64,000 nucleotides of DNA from Nectonema munidae (GCA_030549495.1 JAUIRK010000976.1:668501-732500); one strand, 5' to 3'; numbered from the stretch's first letter, positions 1-11,107 are shown. The notes: generated from the sequence alone by a model not told the origin. A program made the numbers and translations.

Positions 1-57
1 CTTTAAAGATTGAAAAAATATTAAAAATTTGATTGGTACAAATGAATAAATATTTAC

Positions 58-143
58 TTTTTCAAAATTATGCATGTGACCAGTAAAAGCTTTGATACAT
101 CGTGTGGAGGTAGCACAATAAGGTCTAATATCCCATATGCGAA
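58..143 (-). CDS. SNRNP40: SNRNP40 exon f, WD blade 6 start
   Basis: Encodes LRIWDIRPYCATSTRCIKAF then TGHMHNFEK; the human counterpart reads VRVWDVRPFAPKERCVKIFQGNVHNFEK. The acceptor is ATTATAG and the donor AAA/GTAAAT. The last exon(s), with NLLRCSWSPDG-type sequence, must lie left of the window. Confidence 0.9.
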
Positions 144-3100
144 CTATAATAGAAAATATAAAATAACTATAAAGTATATAAAATAAAAGTTTGTAGGAAA
201 TCTCCCGAAGTGAATTGTCGGTTGTGCGAATATAATTTATATCCGTGTTATCTTGAAAATGGTTACCCCAAATACTATGCTTATTTCTAAGTATGCTATG
301 ATTCCAGCGCTTTAATTTTACAATTACCCCGAAAAGGACAATTACACCTCTAGAACAAAGACCCGCAAGAGTTATCCGGTAATTATGTTGAAAACTACAA
401 ACTTTTGATTTCATTCGTCTGTCCCAATTTGTTCACTTACAAAAATTGTATTATCAATTCCACCTGCGAATATTTGATCTGAAGTATCATTGAAAGCAAC
501 CGATGTTATTGGGTAATTATGTTGAAACGCATCATATTGATGTTAGTATAGATGCAAGAGAAGGTCGAAGTTGAGTGTGTACTGCACATATGTGAGCAAA
601 ATTTATCGATGTGTATGTTTTATATTGTGAATAAAACATAATTTATTAGTGAGTTTTGTTGTCCTTATTTAATTGTGTGCATGCATTCCAATGAAAACTA
701 GAAAATCGCTTCAAATAGAGTAATTAAGTCAAAGAATAAAAAATTCCCGATGCAAAATATCAAGCAAATGTGGTTCAGGCTAAATCTAACAATACTAAAA
801 AACTGACCATGAGAACAAGATGACACAAGATTCAAGTGAGTAGAATTTGTAAAACAGTTTAGATCGAGGTTTAAACCGTGTTCTTTGCATATGTGCGGTT
901 AACACTGACTTTTGGTCTGATAATTTATTGACAGTATTGAATATTGGAAATAAACATTTTCCTTGAAAAATTCTTACATAAGACAAAGTTGAGGCTGGAA
1001 ACTTGTTGAAAAAAGTATCCACTTATAGTCCAAAAAATACAAGGAGGTAGAGGGTACATTATCCTTATGGACGAAACAGCAAAGAGCGAGGGGCGGGGAA
1101 TTAATCTAGATTCTATCATTTTAGTCTGTTCACCCTAAATAGAAGACAATTTTTTGTTTGTTAAAATATCTGAATTCTTCTTTCTTCAAATATTGCTGGA
1201 CTCTATTTTGAAGCAGGCGAATTGGATCTTGGGTCACTACTGCACCATACGAAAAGAAATAATATAGAGAAATTTTGGTTTGGCTAAAAGAAAATGTTTA
1301 ATCCATTTACGGCCAATGTTCCTATTTTGGAACATAAGTAATTTCATCTTCGTCTGCTTTTTTCAATGACTTTGAATATATATCGTCTGTGTTTTTTAGA
1401 TATCGTCTGCTTTGCTTGGCCTTAAATGGGTTAAACAAAGGAATCATATTTCTTTGAAGAAGGCATAGTACGTATATGAATGAAGGCAAGTTTTTGGAAC
1501 TCTGAATAAGCAGAGAGATGAGAGGGTGTGCGCAAAATATTAAGAAATATAGAGTCCATTTATGACTATAAAGGTAAAAGGTCTTTGGATGTTTTCATTG
1601 AAAAGAACCCAAGACATGGCGGTACAAAACAAAGTATTTAGCTTTATAACACAAGTGTTACATCTTATTTAAGATAAGTAATTTTAAAGGAGAAGCACTA
1701 CAAAGTTCCATTTTGTAAAAAAACTTAAATAGAAAATTTATGACACAAAGTTTAGCCTTGCGTACCGAATATCTATAAGAAGATATACAGAGAAACAAAA
1801 AAGGTTTTTATTGATCATTCAAATAAATAAAAGAAACTGCTGAAAAATTATTTTATTTTATATTAAAAATCTCTTTGTAGTTGTTGATGCAGTCCTTAAT
1901 AAATTGAGAATGATCAGAGGCGCCTTTAAAACTAAAAGGGATCCACAGGGACCAATTTGGGAGCGTGTTTTAAAATAATATGCGCACCGGTCCCAGAAAA
2001 TACTGTGTTATTTTTTGTTGAAAGATAGAGAAAGCTAAGATACAAATAAAATTACGTGTGTTATCCATGGAATTTGATAAAAGAAAATTGCCATCCGGGC
2101 TCAAAGAAAGGCATGTTATTGTGTCTTTGTGAGCTTGAAATTTGTCTGTTTGTCTGATTCGACGCAAATCCCAAACCTATATAGGAGCCATAATCAAAAA
2201 TATTAATTTTGATTGATATTGGTCCTAAATTGGTTCACTTACAAAAATTGTATTATCAATTCCACCCGAGAATATTTGATCTGAAGTATCATTGAAAGCA
2301 ACAGATGTTATCTGGTAATTATGTTGAAAAGTGCAAACTTCTGATTTCATTCGTCTGTCCCAAACCTATAATAAATAAAACAAAATCCACATGGCATTAA
2401 ATAAAAAGTTTTTATAGAAATCACAGCTTACAATTTTGTAGTTGATTTCTTTTTGAGTGACATTTAAGATTTTTGACAAAAAAATTATTTTGCAGATAAA
2501 TTTAACATAAACACAACATTAATATGAATATAAAATTTCATGTTATTTGATAATGATATACCGAAACAATATAAGGTAAGAGAAGTGTCACACTGTGAAG
2601 TGTTTCAATCCGAACTAACAACGTCCTCATACCCGATTAAGTAACCAACTAAACTCACTAACTAGCAAGTCTATTTTTACTCTAAAATACTTTAATTTAG
2701 CGAGAACAAAAATTCGTTACTTATGCTTCAAGATGTTATAAAAAAGTTGAAACTCTGGAAATTGAGTTAGCGCAAATTACTTTACAGAAACTATTTTGAA
2801 ATTAAGGGAAGAAGTTTTTATCACCGGACATATATTCTTTTTCAGAATTATTAAATTGACAGGTGTCCAGTCCAGTTCAATTGGCTGGATTTCATTCAAA
2901 ATATTTATTTTTATGGTGAAATTAAGGCGAAAATAAAAGGACTACTTAAATTTTGATAAGCGGATTTTTATCTTAAAAAATATTTAAAAAATCCATTTTG
3001 AATTGAATGAAAGAAAGTAGAGTTGTTTTGGTGGTTTCATTTGAAACTGAAATAAATATATTGCATCATAAAATTATATACAAATTGAAGATACAAAATA

Positions 3101-6100
3101 TTAGCAAACTTTCTTTGCAAACCTTGAAAACTTTCTTTCCAATTTTAAGAGCAAAACTTTGAGACTCATAAAAAAAATTGGTAAAAGTATTTCTTTTGAA
3201 AAAAAAACCCGTCATATTTAAGTGTACAGTATACAAAATATAAGTTTACAGTATACAAAGTGGATTCAAAAAAGAACCCCTAGAGAGAATTGGATGTAAA
3301 AAGGTATAAAAACATAAAAAGCCAGCATCTTTAATAAGACCAATATTTCATAACTAAGATAAACAAGCTATTGAGGAAATGTTAAAAATATGGTTGATGC
3401 GCAGCCTTTAGACAAGTGTTTCCGAACAAGGAACTTTTTGTGTTGTGGCATAGAAATATAAAAAATTTAAAAGGTCCTAAAAAATTAAAATAACATACTA
3501 ATCGTCTGTTATATTTTTTTAACGGATTTTTATAAAACTTAAAGCAGGACGATTTATCATTTATGGGACAGTAGTGTCGCATTAAGCCATAAAAGGTTAT
3601 ACAAAAGATCATTTGATTCATATTTAAATATAACTTTATTAGCACACATTAAATTAAAAGCCAAAAATCCACAATAAAAATTGAATTAAAATATTTCTTT
3701 TGGGTTTATCAATCTTTAGACATTCTTTGGCATCCTTAATATTATAAACTTTCTTCTTTTTCTTTCTTTCTTTGGGAAATGAAATTTCATTTTGAGAGCA
3801 TTTATTCAAATGATGAAAATGTCGTGTCAAAATTTTTCTTTTATAATTTGAAGGAGCATAAGAAACTTTCGGGGGAAAATATTGAAAGTTGTAACTGTCT
3901 AGAATATCACTTTGATAACATTTAAGCAAAAAGAGGGAAGAAAACCTCAAAATAATAAGTATTTCCTTATTACTGAAAAGATTTTCTTTAAAATGAAAAC
4001 TGTCGTCTAAATTAAAACTAAAGTCTCTAACAAATGCTTTAAAGGATAAAACGTCCATCGAAGAATGAGAAACTGGTAAATGTTCATCTATACTCTTTAT
4101 TATTCTTCTCAAAATGCTGTTAAGTTCTTTATATAATTTGTAATGAAAGGATTCTGAACCATAATCACAAAGAATTGATAACTGTCTACTTAATCTTGAA
4201 ATAATTGTAGTTTTGTAAAGTACATTATTACAATTTAAAAAAGTTGTTGACTTTCTATTTTTAATTACACTTAAAACAAAGGCGCTATCCTCCATTTCTT
4301 GTCTTCGTCTGCTATTCTCTCTAAATATATTTTACGCTTGGATTAAGAAAATGCTAAGTTGTTTAAAATAATTAAATTATAAAAAAAAATTTCTGCTCAT
4401 TAAAAAATAATCTTTATTTGTTATGTAATTTATTTAAATCCATATTCTTATTATATAATATAAAAAAAGTCATTTTAACTATTTTGAGTTAATTTATATT
4501 TTTAAACGGATGATAAAAAATAATAATATAGAAAAGTTGGGTTTTCTAATTAGTATAATACATAATATATATAGGAATTTAGCTATATTTATAATTTTAT
4601 CAGAATCTAAGAAAGTTAAATTTGCGCCTCTCGGAGAATAACCATTTTATAAAAATTAAAATTTTTCACTATTTTATCATTTATATATATATTTGCTTTG
4701 AAAAAAAAGTTTATACTCCGAAACTAGTCAGCAACATCACCAATAAAGTGTCCAGTTTTTACAATTTATATTTGTTATAATTTTTTTCACCTCAATCGGC
4801 ACATCTGTCAGAAATATTGTTTCTAAATAAAAATTAAAAGTTTGAAGAGTAATTGTCTGCTTCATTTTTCAATGAAATTTTATATATTTAAAACAGACGA
4901 CTTTCATTTCTTGGAACAGTGATGTCCCACTGGTTGTCAAAAGTTTAACACCCATTCAGGGTTGAGATCCGGAGGGAAAATATCTAATCGGGCTCCTAGT
5001 ACAGTAGAATCTCGCTACTATGCCCCCTCGGTACTATGCCACTCTCGCTACTATGCCACTTTCACTCGGTCCGGACAAAATTCAGTAGAAAATAAACTTA
5101 CTATGCCACCACCTAATCTCGCTATTATGCCACTATTTATTTGTGTGTTGCGTTTTTTAATTATATTTCTCAACTTTTTTTACAAAATTAATGAATATAT
5201 TTTTTTAGATTTATTGTTTTTATTTGCGTAAAAAATTAACATGTCAGATATAAAACGCAAGCGAACCGATTTCACTCTAAAGCAGAAAAAAGAAATTATT
5301 GATGCCGAAAAAAATGAGCCTAATCAGTCCAAGCTGGCCAGAGAAATAAGCAAGAAATGGGGTATTGAAGTGAAGAGAACTACGGTAAAAAGCATTCTCA
5401 GCAAAAAGGATGCAATCGAGGCTGCAATCAAAACTGGATTTTCAACGAAACGCGTTAAGTTGACGCAGGCTCACGATCCAAATCTCGATGAAGGGGTGCT
5501 CATGTGGCTGAAGCAAGCGAGAGGACACAATCTGCCTGTCAGTGGAAGTCTGGTCAAAGAAAAGGCAATAAAACTGGCCGAGATAATGCACATTCCGGGA
5601 TTCATGGCAAGCGACGGTTGGCTGGACAATTTCAAAAAGCGTCACGGCATTACTTTTAAAACAATACAAGGAGAAGCAGGAGCGGTAAATTTGCAATCTC
5701 TTTTTGAGTGGCAACAACAGGTTCTCCGACCTTTGCTTGCACAATTTTCTGCAGAAGACGTCTTCAATCTAGACGAAACTGGACTCTTCTGGCAGCTGCT
5801 ACCAAACAAGACCATGGCTTTCAGAGGAGAGCGGTGCACTGGAGGTAAAAAAGTAAGCAAAGAATCACTCTTCTGGTTGGAGCAAACATGAGCGGCAACG
5901 AAAAGCTTCCTCTTCTGGTGATTGGCAATTCAAAGAAACCGCGTGCCTTCAAAAACAAAAAAATTCCGGTGACATACAAGGCAAATTCGAAAGCGTGGAT
6001 GACGGCGGAGCTCTTCGAAGAAACATTGCGTGAGTGGAACGAGCGACTCGTCAAGCAGGGACGCAAAGTGCTGCTTTGTCTCGATAACTTCTGTGGCCAC

Positions 6101-9100
6101 CCATCTGATCTCCAGTTCGACAATATAAAGCTGCTATTTTTTCCTCCTAACACAACATCAATCTCGCAACCAATGGATCAGGGGGTTATAGAGAGACTCA
6201 AACGCCACTACAAGAAACTTTTGCTCTCTCGCAGGCTTGAAGCCATAGACGAGGAAAGAGAGTTTAAGTTCACGTTGCTTGATGCTCTACACGTTGCCCG
6301 GTATGCTTGGGAGCAGGTTAACAAATCGGTCATCAAAAACTGTTTTGTAAAAGCTAAGTTTGTGGAAGAAGAAATTGATCAGATTGAGCCAAAAGATGAA
6401 GAGTTGCTCGAGATTTGGAATGCTTTGCCTACTGAGGAAAAGATGCACAATAACGAGGAGATTGAGCTAACTGACTTTCTCAATGCTGACGAGCGTCTCG
6501 CAACTAGTGGCTCTCTTCTGCTAGAGGAGATTGCTGAGGAAGTGCTGAAAAGCAAGGAACAAATTGAAAGCGAAGACGACAAGGAAACTATCGAAGAGGA
6601 AGTGGTTCAATTCCAAGAAGCCCAAAGAGCGTGGAGCACTGTTCGAAAATTTATGCAGCATTGTAGCGTAAAGCTCAAAGTGATGCAAGCGTGCGATTGT
6701 TTAGATCAAGAAATGCTTGAGATCCGCCATATGAAAATGCGTCAGACAACCATTTTTGAGAGCTTTGGAATAGGACACAAATATATAAAAAAAATAAAAC
6801 TGTTTTTTAATAAATGTGATTTTATTTGAAAAAATAAGGCTATTTTTACAAAACCCTCGCTACTATGCCACTCTCGCTACTATGCCACTTTTGGTCGGCC
6901 CCGAAGGGTGGCATAATAGCGAGATTTTACTGTACTTACAATAATAGGACTCCAGCTCCAAATACTCAAAAATTTTAAATATTTAAACCCACCTCTAACT
7001 TCCGACTAAAGAACACCCACTCATTTGTTTTCATTATTTTAACTACTTCAAAAATCAGATTGCAAAATTTTATTAGAAAAAATAAAATTCTTTAAAATCC
7101 TTTAATATCGAGTAATTTATATCCAGTCTCTTTAAAATCTATAACTCCACAAACTCCCAACTCCGTATTCGAAAGCCTACATCCATGGGCATTAGTTATG
7201 AAACTATACCTCTAGGGTTAAATTACTTGACTTAATTAACAATATAATTAATGTTCTTTTAAGAGTATTAATTAACAAACTAAACAAAATAACTCATTTA
7301 CGTTGTAAACAATTGGTAAAATAAAAATACATAATTTTCGAAACTTTTGATTATTTATAGGACAAAGTTTTTTGATAAATATTTTTATTATTTTAGAAAA
7401 AAAATTGCTTTTCAAGTTTATCTTTGTAATATTTTTTATTTGGAAATATTATAACGCCACTAATTCCTTGCATCAGATTCAAATGTTGAAGAGAGATATC
7501 TTTATACAGACCATTTAACAATTTCCATATCGTCGGATGGCTACATTGGAATAAAAATTGTAAGGAATAATGCCAACCTTCTACTGCATTTTGTCGTTCG
7601 CGCAACTCCTTCCACAGAGTTTTCAAATTGATTCCTGCTTTCCTCAGACATATGTGTGTTCAAAATATATTAAAAGTTCAACAACTTTTTCATTTTCAGA
7701 CATAATATTTATTAAGCTACAAAAGGCTTCTTCACCATACTTACAGGAACAAGAGAAAGTGCAGGTAAACATAAAATTAATGTGTTGAGTTCAGAATTAC
7801 TCTCTAGTTCTTTTTTCAATCCCAGTTCTGTAGCTTTTCTGTGTACACTTTGGAAAAGGTAAAAAACAGCCTTGTATCTCAGCGTTCAGATATGCGCATT
7901 GAGGCTCAGTCATTGGTGCAATTTTAAAATCTAGAAGAATTTTTTCTGGAATACCTTCAGGAACTATTTCCTGAAGAGCAGAGAGCATTCTTCTATAAGT
8001 ATTTCTACTTTTATTTTTTAATAGGGCATATATTTCTGCAGGATTACAACCTTCTCCAAAATGAAAATGTATTGTGTACAATTGAAAAAATAATGAGGGT
8101 ACGACTTTGAAAGTTCCATCTCCTATCCATATATCCGTACGAGACAAGGCAGCTAGCGTCTCTCCATGTCCAAAAAGAAGAAATCTTTCTGTATCATAAA
8201 TCCCAGAATCATACAATAAAAATTCACGAAAATTCAATGAAGTAGGTAAAGTCGGACAAATTTCAAAACTTTTACTAGAACGTTGCAAGGTTCGTAGAAG
8301 ACTTGGTTTTTTTGTAAATCTCATCATAGATTCATTTGTTAAATTTTGACAATGTTCTCCTACAACCATAATAGGAGTTGTCCCGATTTCTTTCATTGAA
8401 CTTTTCATTTTATGAATTGCTTTCTTTGCACTAATTTTTTTTCCATCTAAGAAATGTGAATGCTCAACTTTAGGAAGAAAAAAGAGCGCATCTCCAACGT
8501 ATAGAAGTATCTTCATTTTCTTTATGTTTATAATATTCGCAATTGTTAAATATTGCTATTTTTTCCTTTAGAAGTTTCTCCAAAATCACAAAATGATTAC
8601 ATTCATAATAAAATAAAAAGATAATATAATTTGAAGATTAAAAAAGCACTGAAAAATAACTAAATTAGAATATTCAAGTAAAGAAACTATTCAGAGCATG
8701 AAAAGAAATCATAAGAAAATTATGGTACATTTAGGTGCTTCATCATGGCACACTTTTTATAAGAAAATTAATGTTAAACTACTTCCTCTCCAGAGCTTCA
8801 TCATGGTACAGTTTTAATAAGAAGATGATTGCTTTTATATATCATATATACAATATATAATACATATTATTACTTTCTGCGTATTATGTTGACTTTTCCT
8901 GTATATTATTTCCAAGTTACACATCCCATAATCTTAATCTTAAAAAAATCTTAAAAGAAACCATATTTGGTTTAAAAATAAAAAATACAAATAAAATGTG
9001 AAGGACTAGACTAGAACTAAAGGCGAAAATTGATTTTGCATATAGTTCTAGACAATAAGCATAAAAAAGGAAAAACTAAAAAAAATAAAAACTAAAGTCT

Positions 9101-11107
9101 GTAAACAAGAAAACTAAAGAATTAAATTGAAAATGGTCAACGAAAGATTTGTTAGCCAATATTTTCTTTTTTCAATATAAATTCAAGGTATGGCCATTAC
9201 ATTAGGGCCAATTATGTATGTCAGATAAAAGTAGAGAACTAATTTCTATACAAAAATAAATTTGGACTCCCCCCTGAGATAAGACAATATTTTTGTCAAA
9301 ATGCAATTTATAATACTTTATAAAACAAGCCAAAATATACAATCAAAAAAGTTTTTCAATTTTGAGAAGACTGAAAAACTGTCTGAAATCTTAAATTAAG
9401 ACTAACGATGCCTGCCGCCCTTATTAACATGAGTACATTAACATAATATATCCAAGAAGAAACAATTCTTCGGATCTAATAAAAGATCATTAAATCTAAT
9501 AGCCCTTAAAACCTTGCATAATGTTGCACTACATACTTTTTGAATACGCTTCCACCAATCTTCCTTCAAAAATATCGGATTAACAAGAAAAAAAGTTTCA
9601 ACAATAGTGGCAAAAATTTAAGTTCTTTTCAGTCTCACTCTAAATTTATTTATTTGAAAAATAAATACTAAATAGGAGATACGTTGGAAGGAGTGACAAA
9701 TCAAAAGCAATTAAACAGTAATTGACAAATCAAAGAAGGTTGGTTATAGTCTTGTTAGTTAATTGTTTACTCTTTAAATTTTTGAGGTATGTTTTGGCCT
9801 TCTTTTGTTTTTCCATATGAATTAATAAATTGCAATAAAAAATAAACTATTTAATATTTATATCAAATATTTATATATTATTAATTTTTACAATTAAATA
9901 GTAATCAATGGAGAGTAACACAAATAAGTTTAATTTGTTTAAAAAAATTGTCACTATTTTGTAATGTCACACCTTTGCTTTTCGAAATGTTCCTATTAAT
10001 ATAAATTAATATTTAAGTATATTTTATAAGTTATATATTCAGTTTTAGCAATAAGTTATAACTTCTAAAAATGCATGACCTTCTTTAATTTAGTTTAACC
10101 TTCTTTAAGCCCTCCCTTGAATTTGTTGTTATAAAGCCCCCACTAAAAAAGAATAAAATAAAACAAACTATAATTGATGATATTATTATAACAGACTTAA
10201 ACTCAAGGTGTATACAAATTATATTTATTTTATTTTAATAAGCTTTTAATGCTGAATAAGAAACCATGTTGCATAAAATAAAAATTTGTTATTTTACTTG
10301 AAGTCAAACGTACTTTAACTTTTTTTTGTTTCCCGTATTCAAAGAAAAAACATTAAGACGAAAAAATTTATTTGTATACGGATAATGAAGGACGCAGATT
10401 AATGAAGTCCGAATTAACAAGGGTTGACTGTATTTAAATCAAATTTTTGTACTTTAAAAATGCAAAATGTACAATACCAAATATTTTTTGCCTTTTGTGC
10501 TTAATCTTTTAAATCAAAAGTATTCTAACGTTAGGCATTTAAAAAATAGTTGCACGTTCCACTGCATGTATTGTATATAGCAAGAAAACTTACTTTCAAT
10601 GTAGAGTCGTCACTGCCACTACAAAAAATAGAAGGTCCTCGCCTGTTAGAGATACAAGAGTTAACGAATTGCGTATGTCCATAAAACTTCCTCACTAATG
10701 AACCAGTTGATGTGTCCCATAAGGCGATGGTCTTATCGGTACTACTAGTAATTATATCACTAAACAAAAAGCGTGGTTATAAAGAGTTTTGATTCTTTTG
10801 AGATTACTTACTCATCAGGAGTGAAATGCAGATCAAGAATAGCTCCAGAATGTCCCGAAAAAAGAGCGAAATTTTCACATTCTCCAAATGAATTCCAAAG
10901 AACTATGCGAAAAAAACTTTCATATACAACTTTGAATAGAAATAAGAAAGTGTTAAAAATGAAATAATCACAAATTAATCTTTCAAACCCAGCAGATGCA
11001 AAGTAAGAACCGTCATTAGAAAATTTGCAGCAAAATATTTCGGATTGATGTCCAGAAAATAACATTATGGGGCCTTGAAGATTTGAAAGACGTTTATTTT
11101 CATAATT
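58..11107 (-). CDS. SNRNP40: SNRNP40 (U5 snRNP 40-kDa WD40 protein), six exons visible, both ends missing
   Basis: Six minus-strand exons join in frame through AG/GT splice sites to give 241 residues that follow the U5 snRNP 40-kDa protein (WDR57, yeast Prp8-associated WD40 family) blade by blade. Exons in order of transcription: 10972-11107, 10812-10902, 10594-10759, 2243-2365, 2056-2176, 58-143. Diagnostic stretches are GPIMLFSGHQSEIFCCKF, TDKTIALWDTSTGSLV, GPSIFCSGSDDSTLK, FQHNYQITSVAFNDTSDQ, SGGIDN, LSNSMDNT and LRIWDIRP. Known role: WD40 scaffold of the U5 and U4/U6.U5 particles in the nuclear spliceosome. The human protein is 357 residues, so about 75 N-terminal residues (upstream of 11107, not found) and about 60 C-terminal residues (beyond position 1) are missing. 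Exon phases all agree. The 8.2-kb intron between 2366 and 10593 carries another gene and two transposons. Confidence 0.93.
371..525 (-). pseudogene. Two partial, tandem copies of SNRNP40 exon d inside a SNRNP40 intron
   Basis: On the minus strand, 525-428 matches the 3' two-thirds of exon d and includes the same GTAAGTG donor (SVAFNDTSDQIFAGGIDN). It is followed directly by 427-371, which matches the 5' third of exon d (WDRRMKSKVCSFQHNY). The two pieces overlap by the FQHNY segment and join at GTGAACAAATTGGGACAG, so they look like the remains of a head-to-tail duplication of exon d. Neither has a recognisable acceptor. The reading frames are largely kept. They are probably a pseudoexon, but their use as alternative exons cannot be excluded from sequence alone. 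Confidence 0.85.
1302..1430. mobile_element. piggyBac-type MITE with TTAA target duplication
   Basis: The 129-bp segment is flanked by TTAA at 1298-1301 and 1431-1434. It has terminal inverted repeats TCCATTTACGGCCAA (left) and TTGGCCTTAAATGGG (right). Just inside the left end is an imperfect palindrome, TGTTCC-TATTTT-GGAACA, that resembles the flanks of the piggyBac at 19-21 kb. It lies in a SNRNP40 intron. Confidence 0.75.
2056..2176 (-). CDS. SNRNP40: SNRNP40 exon e, WD blade 5
   Basis: Encodes VWDLRRIRQTDKFQAHKDT, then CLSLSPDGNFLLSNSMDNT. The acceptor is ATATAG, after a 66-bp intron. The donor ACAC/GTAATT ends in phase 1 and continues into LRIWD of the next exon. Confidence 0.92.
2243..2365 (-). 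CDS. SNRNP40: SNRNP40 exon d, WD blade 4
   Basis: Encodes VWDRRMKSEVCTFQHNYQ, then SVAFNDTSDQIFSGGIDN; the human counterpart reads FQNTYQVLAVTFNDTSDQ. The acceptor is TTATAG and the donor TTT/GTAAGTG. This exon has two partial, rearranged duplicates at 371-525, inside the intron two exons downstream. Confidence 0.93.
2366..3653. other. SNRNP40 intron, AT-rich, no gene seen
   Basis: Start of the 8.2-kb intron. I see no exon-like open frame with splice sites here. A copy of the dispersed CGTCTGCTT hairpin repeat lies near 3484-3590. A direct duplicate of the short AGTATACAAA motif lies near 3225-3260. Confidence 0.5.
3635..3640 (-). terminator. Poly(A) signal AATAAA of the nested gene
   Basis: AATAAA on the minus strand, about 14 bp after the stop codon of the 213-residue frame. 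Confidence 0.5.
3654..4295 (-). CDS. Unrecognised intronless gene nested in a SNRNP40 intron, 213 aa
   Basis: An uninterrupted 213-codon frame starts at an ATG in good context (GAAATGG) and ends in TAA. An AATAAA poly(A) signal (minus strand, 3635-3640) lies about 14 bp downstream. I do not recognise the protein. It is predicted largely helical, with hydrophobic stretches such as EILIILRFSSLFLLKCY (about residues 108-124), a lysine run (KERKKKKKV, near residue 175) and a hydrophobic C-terminal end (ILIQFLLWIFGF). There is no clear signal peptide and no transposase motif. It reads in the same direction as its host gene SNRNP40. The length of open frame in such AT-rich DNA, the start context and the poly(A) signal argue for a real gene or a young retrocopy. 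The function is unknown. Confidence 0.55.
   Translation of the reverse strand: MEDSAFVLSVIKNRKSTTFLNCNNVLYKTTIISRLSRQLSILCDYGSESFHYKLYKELNSILRRIIKSIDEHLPVSHSSMDVLSFKAFVRDFSFNLDDSFHFKENLFSNKEILIILRFSSLFLLKCYQSDILDSYNFQYFPPKVSYAPSNYKRKILTRHFHHLNKCSQNEISFPKERKKKKKVYNIKDAKECLKIDKPKRNILIQFLLWIFGF
5002..6932 (+). mobile_element. Nearly whole Tigger/pogo DNA transposon
   Basis: The 1931-bp element is bounded by TA at 5000-5001 and 6933-6934. It has inverted ends CAGTAGAATCTCGCTACTAT and, read from the right, CAGTAAAATCTCGCTATTAT. A CTCGCTACTATGCCACT motif is repeated inside both ends in the same direction (about 5010-5070 and 6857-6893). It encodes a pogo-type transposase in one direction. It lies in the SNRNP40 intron between exons c and d, on the opposite strand to that gene. 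Well-kept ends and one visible coding break suggest a fairly recent insertion. Confidence 0.93.
5241..6829 (+). pseudogene. Tigger/pogo transposase with one frameshift
   Basis: ATG at 5241. An N-terminal psq/CENP-B-type helix-turn-helix (KRKRTDFTLKQKKEII, residues about 5-60) is followed by a CENPB-type DNA-binding domain (GWLDNFKKRHGI, about 130) and the DDE catalytic domain. All three pogo acidic residues are visible: D in FNLDETGLFW, D in LLCLDNFCGHPSD and D in SQPMDQGVIERLKRHY, the usual D-D-D(about 30) spacing. The first frame ends at 5891 and the second starts in an overlapping frame near 5888. Homologous reading shifts frame around 5848-5870 (GGKK...RITLLVGANMSGN), so a single 1-base indel separates the two halves. 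The C-terminal tail is acidic (EQIESEDDKETIEEE). A functional protein is unlikely from this copy, but it is close to whole. Confidence 0.92.
7390..8516 (-). pseudogene. MULE transposase remnant (FLYWCH-associated type)
   Basis: The upstream frame (7797-8516) reads like the central MULE domain found beside FLYWCH fingers in animals: RTDIWIGDGTFKVVPSLFFQ, QLYTIHFHFGEG, YALLKNKSRNTYRRML, KILLDFKIAP, NAEIQGCFLPF. Its N-terminal part (KISAKKAIHKMKSSMKEIG) matches the usual linker. Downstream, in other frames, come PVSYGEEAF, ELLIYFEHTYV and the conserved end NAVEGWHYSLQFLFQCSHP with IWKLLNGLYKD (7393-7626). The second catalytic acid is in LLDFK. At least two frame changes and a stop lie between 7627 and 7797, and no FLYWCH finger or terminal repeats were seen. 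It is an old, inactive copy inside the SNRNP40 intron, in the gene's own orientation. Confidence 0.88.
8517..10370. other. SNRNP40 intron, AT-rich, no gene seen
   Basis: No supported exon or complete element. A short direct repeat (CTTCATCATGG(C/T)ACA) occurs near 8738 and 8808. Confidence 0.4.
10371..10432. mobile_element. One end of a pogo/Tigger-like element
   Basis: The sequence ends AACAAGGGTTGACTG followed by TA. Read from the right it starts CAGTCAACCCTTGTTAATTC, a typical Tigger end with a TA target. No matching opposite end was found nearby, so this is a solo or truncated end. Confidence 0.4.
10594..10759 (-). CDS. SNRNP40: SNRNP40 exon c, WD blades 2-3
   Basis: Encodes DIITSSTDKTIALWDTSTG and GPSIFCSGSDDSTLK. 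The acceptor is TTTGTTTAG and the donor AAA/GTAAGT is strong. The reading continues in phase 0 into VWD of the exon 8.2 kb away. Confidence 0.92.
10812..10902 (-). CDS. SNRNP40: SNRNP40 exon b
   Basis: Encodes LWNSFGECENFALFSGHSG then AILDLHFTPD. The acceptor is CGCATAG and the donor GATGA/GTAAGT is strong. The 69-bp intron upstream and 52-bp intron downstream are very short compared with the 8.2-kb intron further on. Confidence 0.92.
10972..11107 (-). CDS. SNRNP40: SNRNP40 exon a, first WD blade
   Basis: Encodes residues beginning NYENKRLSNLQGPIMLF and ending SAGFERLI. The acceptor ends TTTAG. The donor is a weak T/GTGATT, but it joins in frame to the next exon to give ERLIFLWN, as in the family (DRLILLWN). 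The initiator exon must lie upstream and was not identified. Confidence 0.88.

Noticed and set aside
5442-6582. Minus-strand frames across the Tigger element
   Set aside because: Antisense shadows of the transposase coding sequence.
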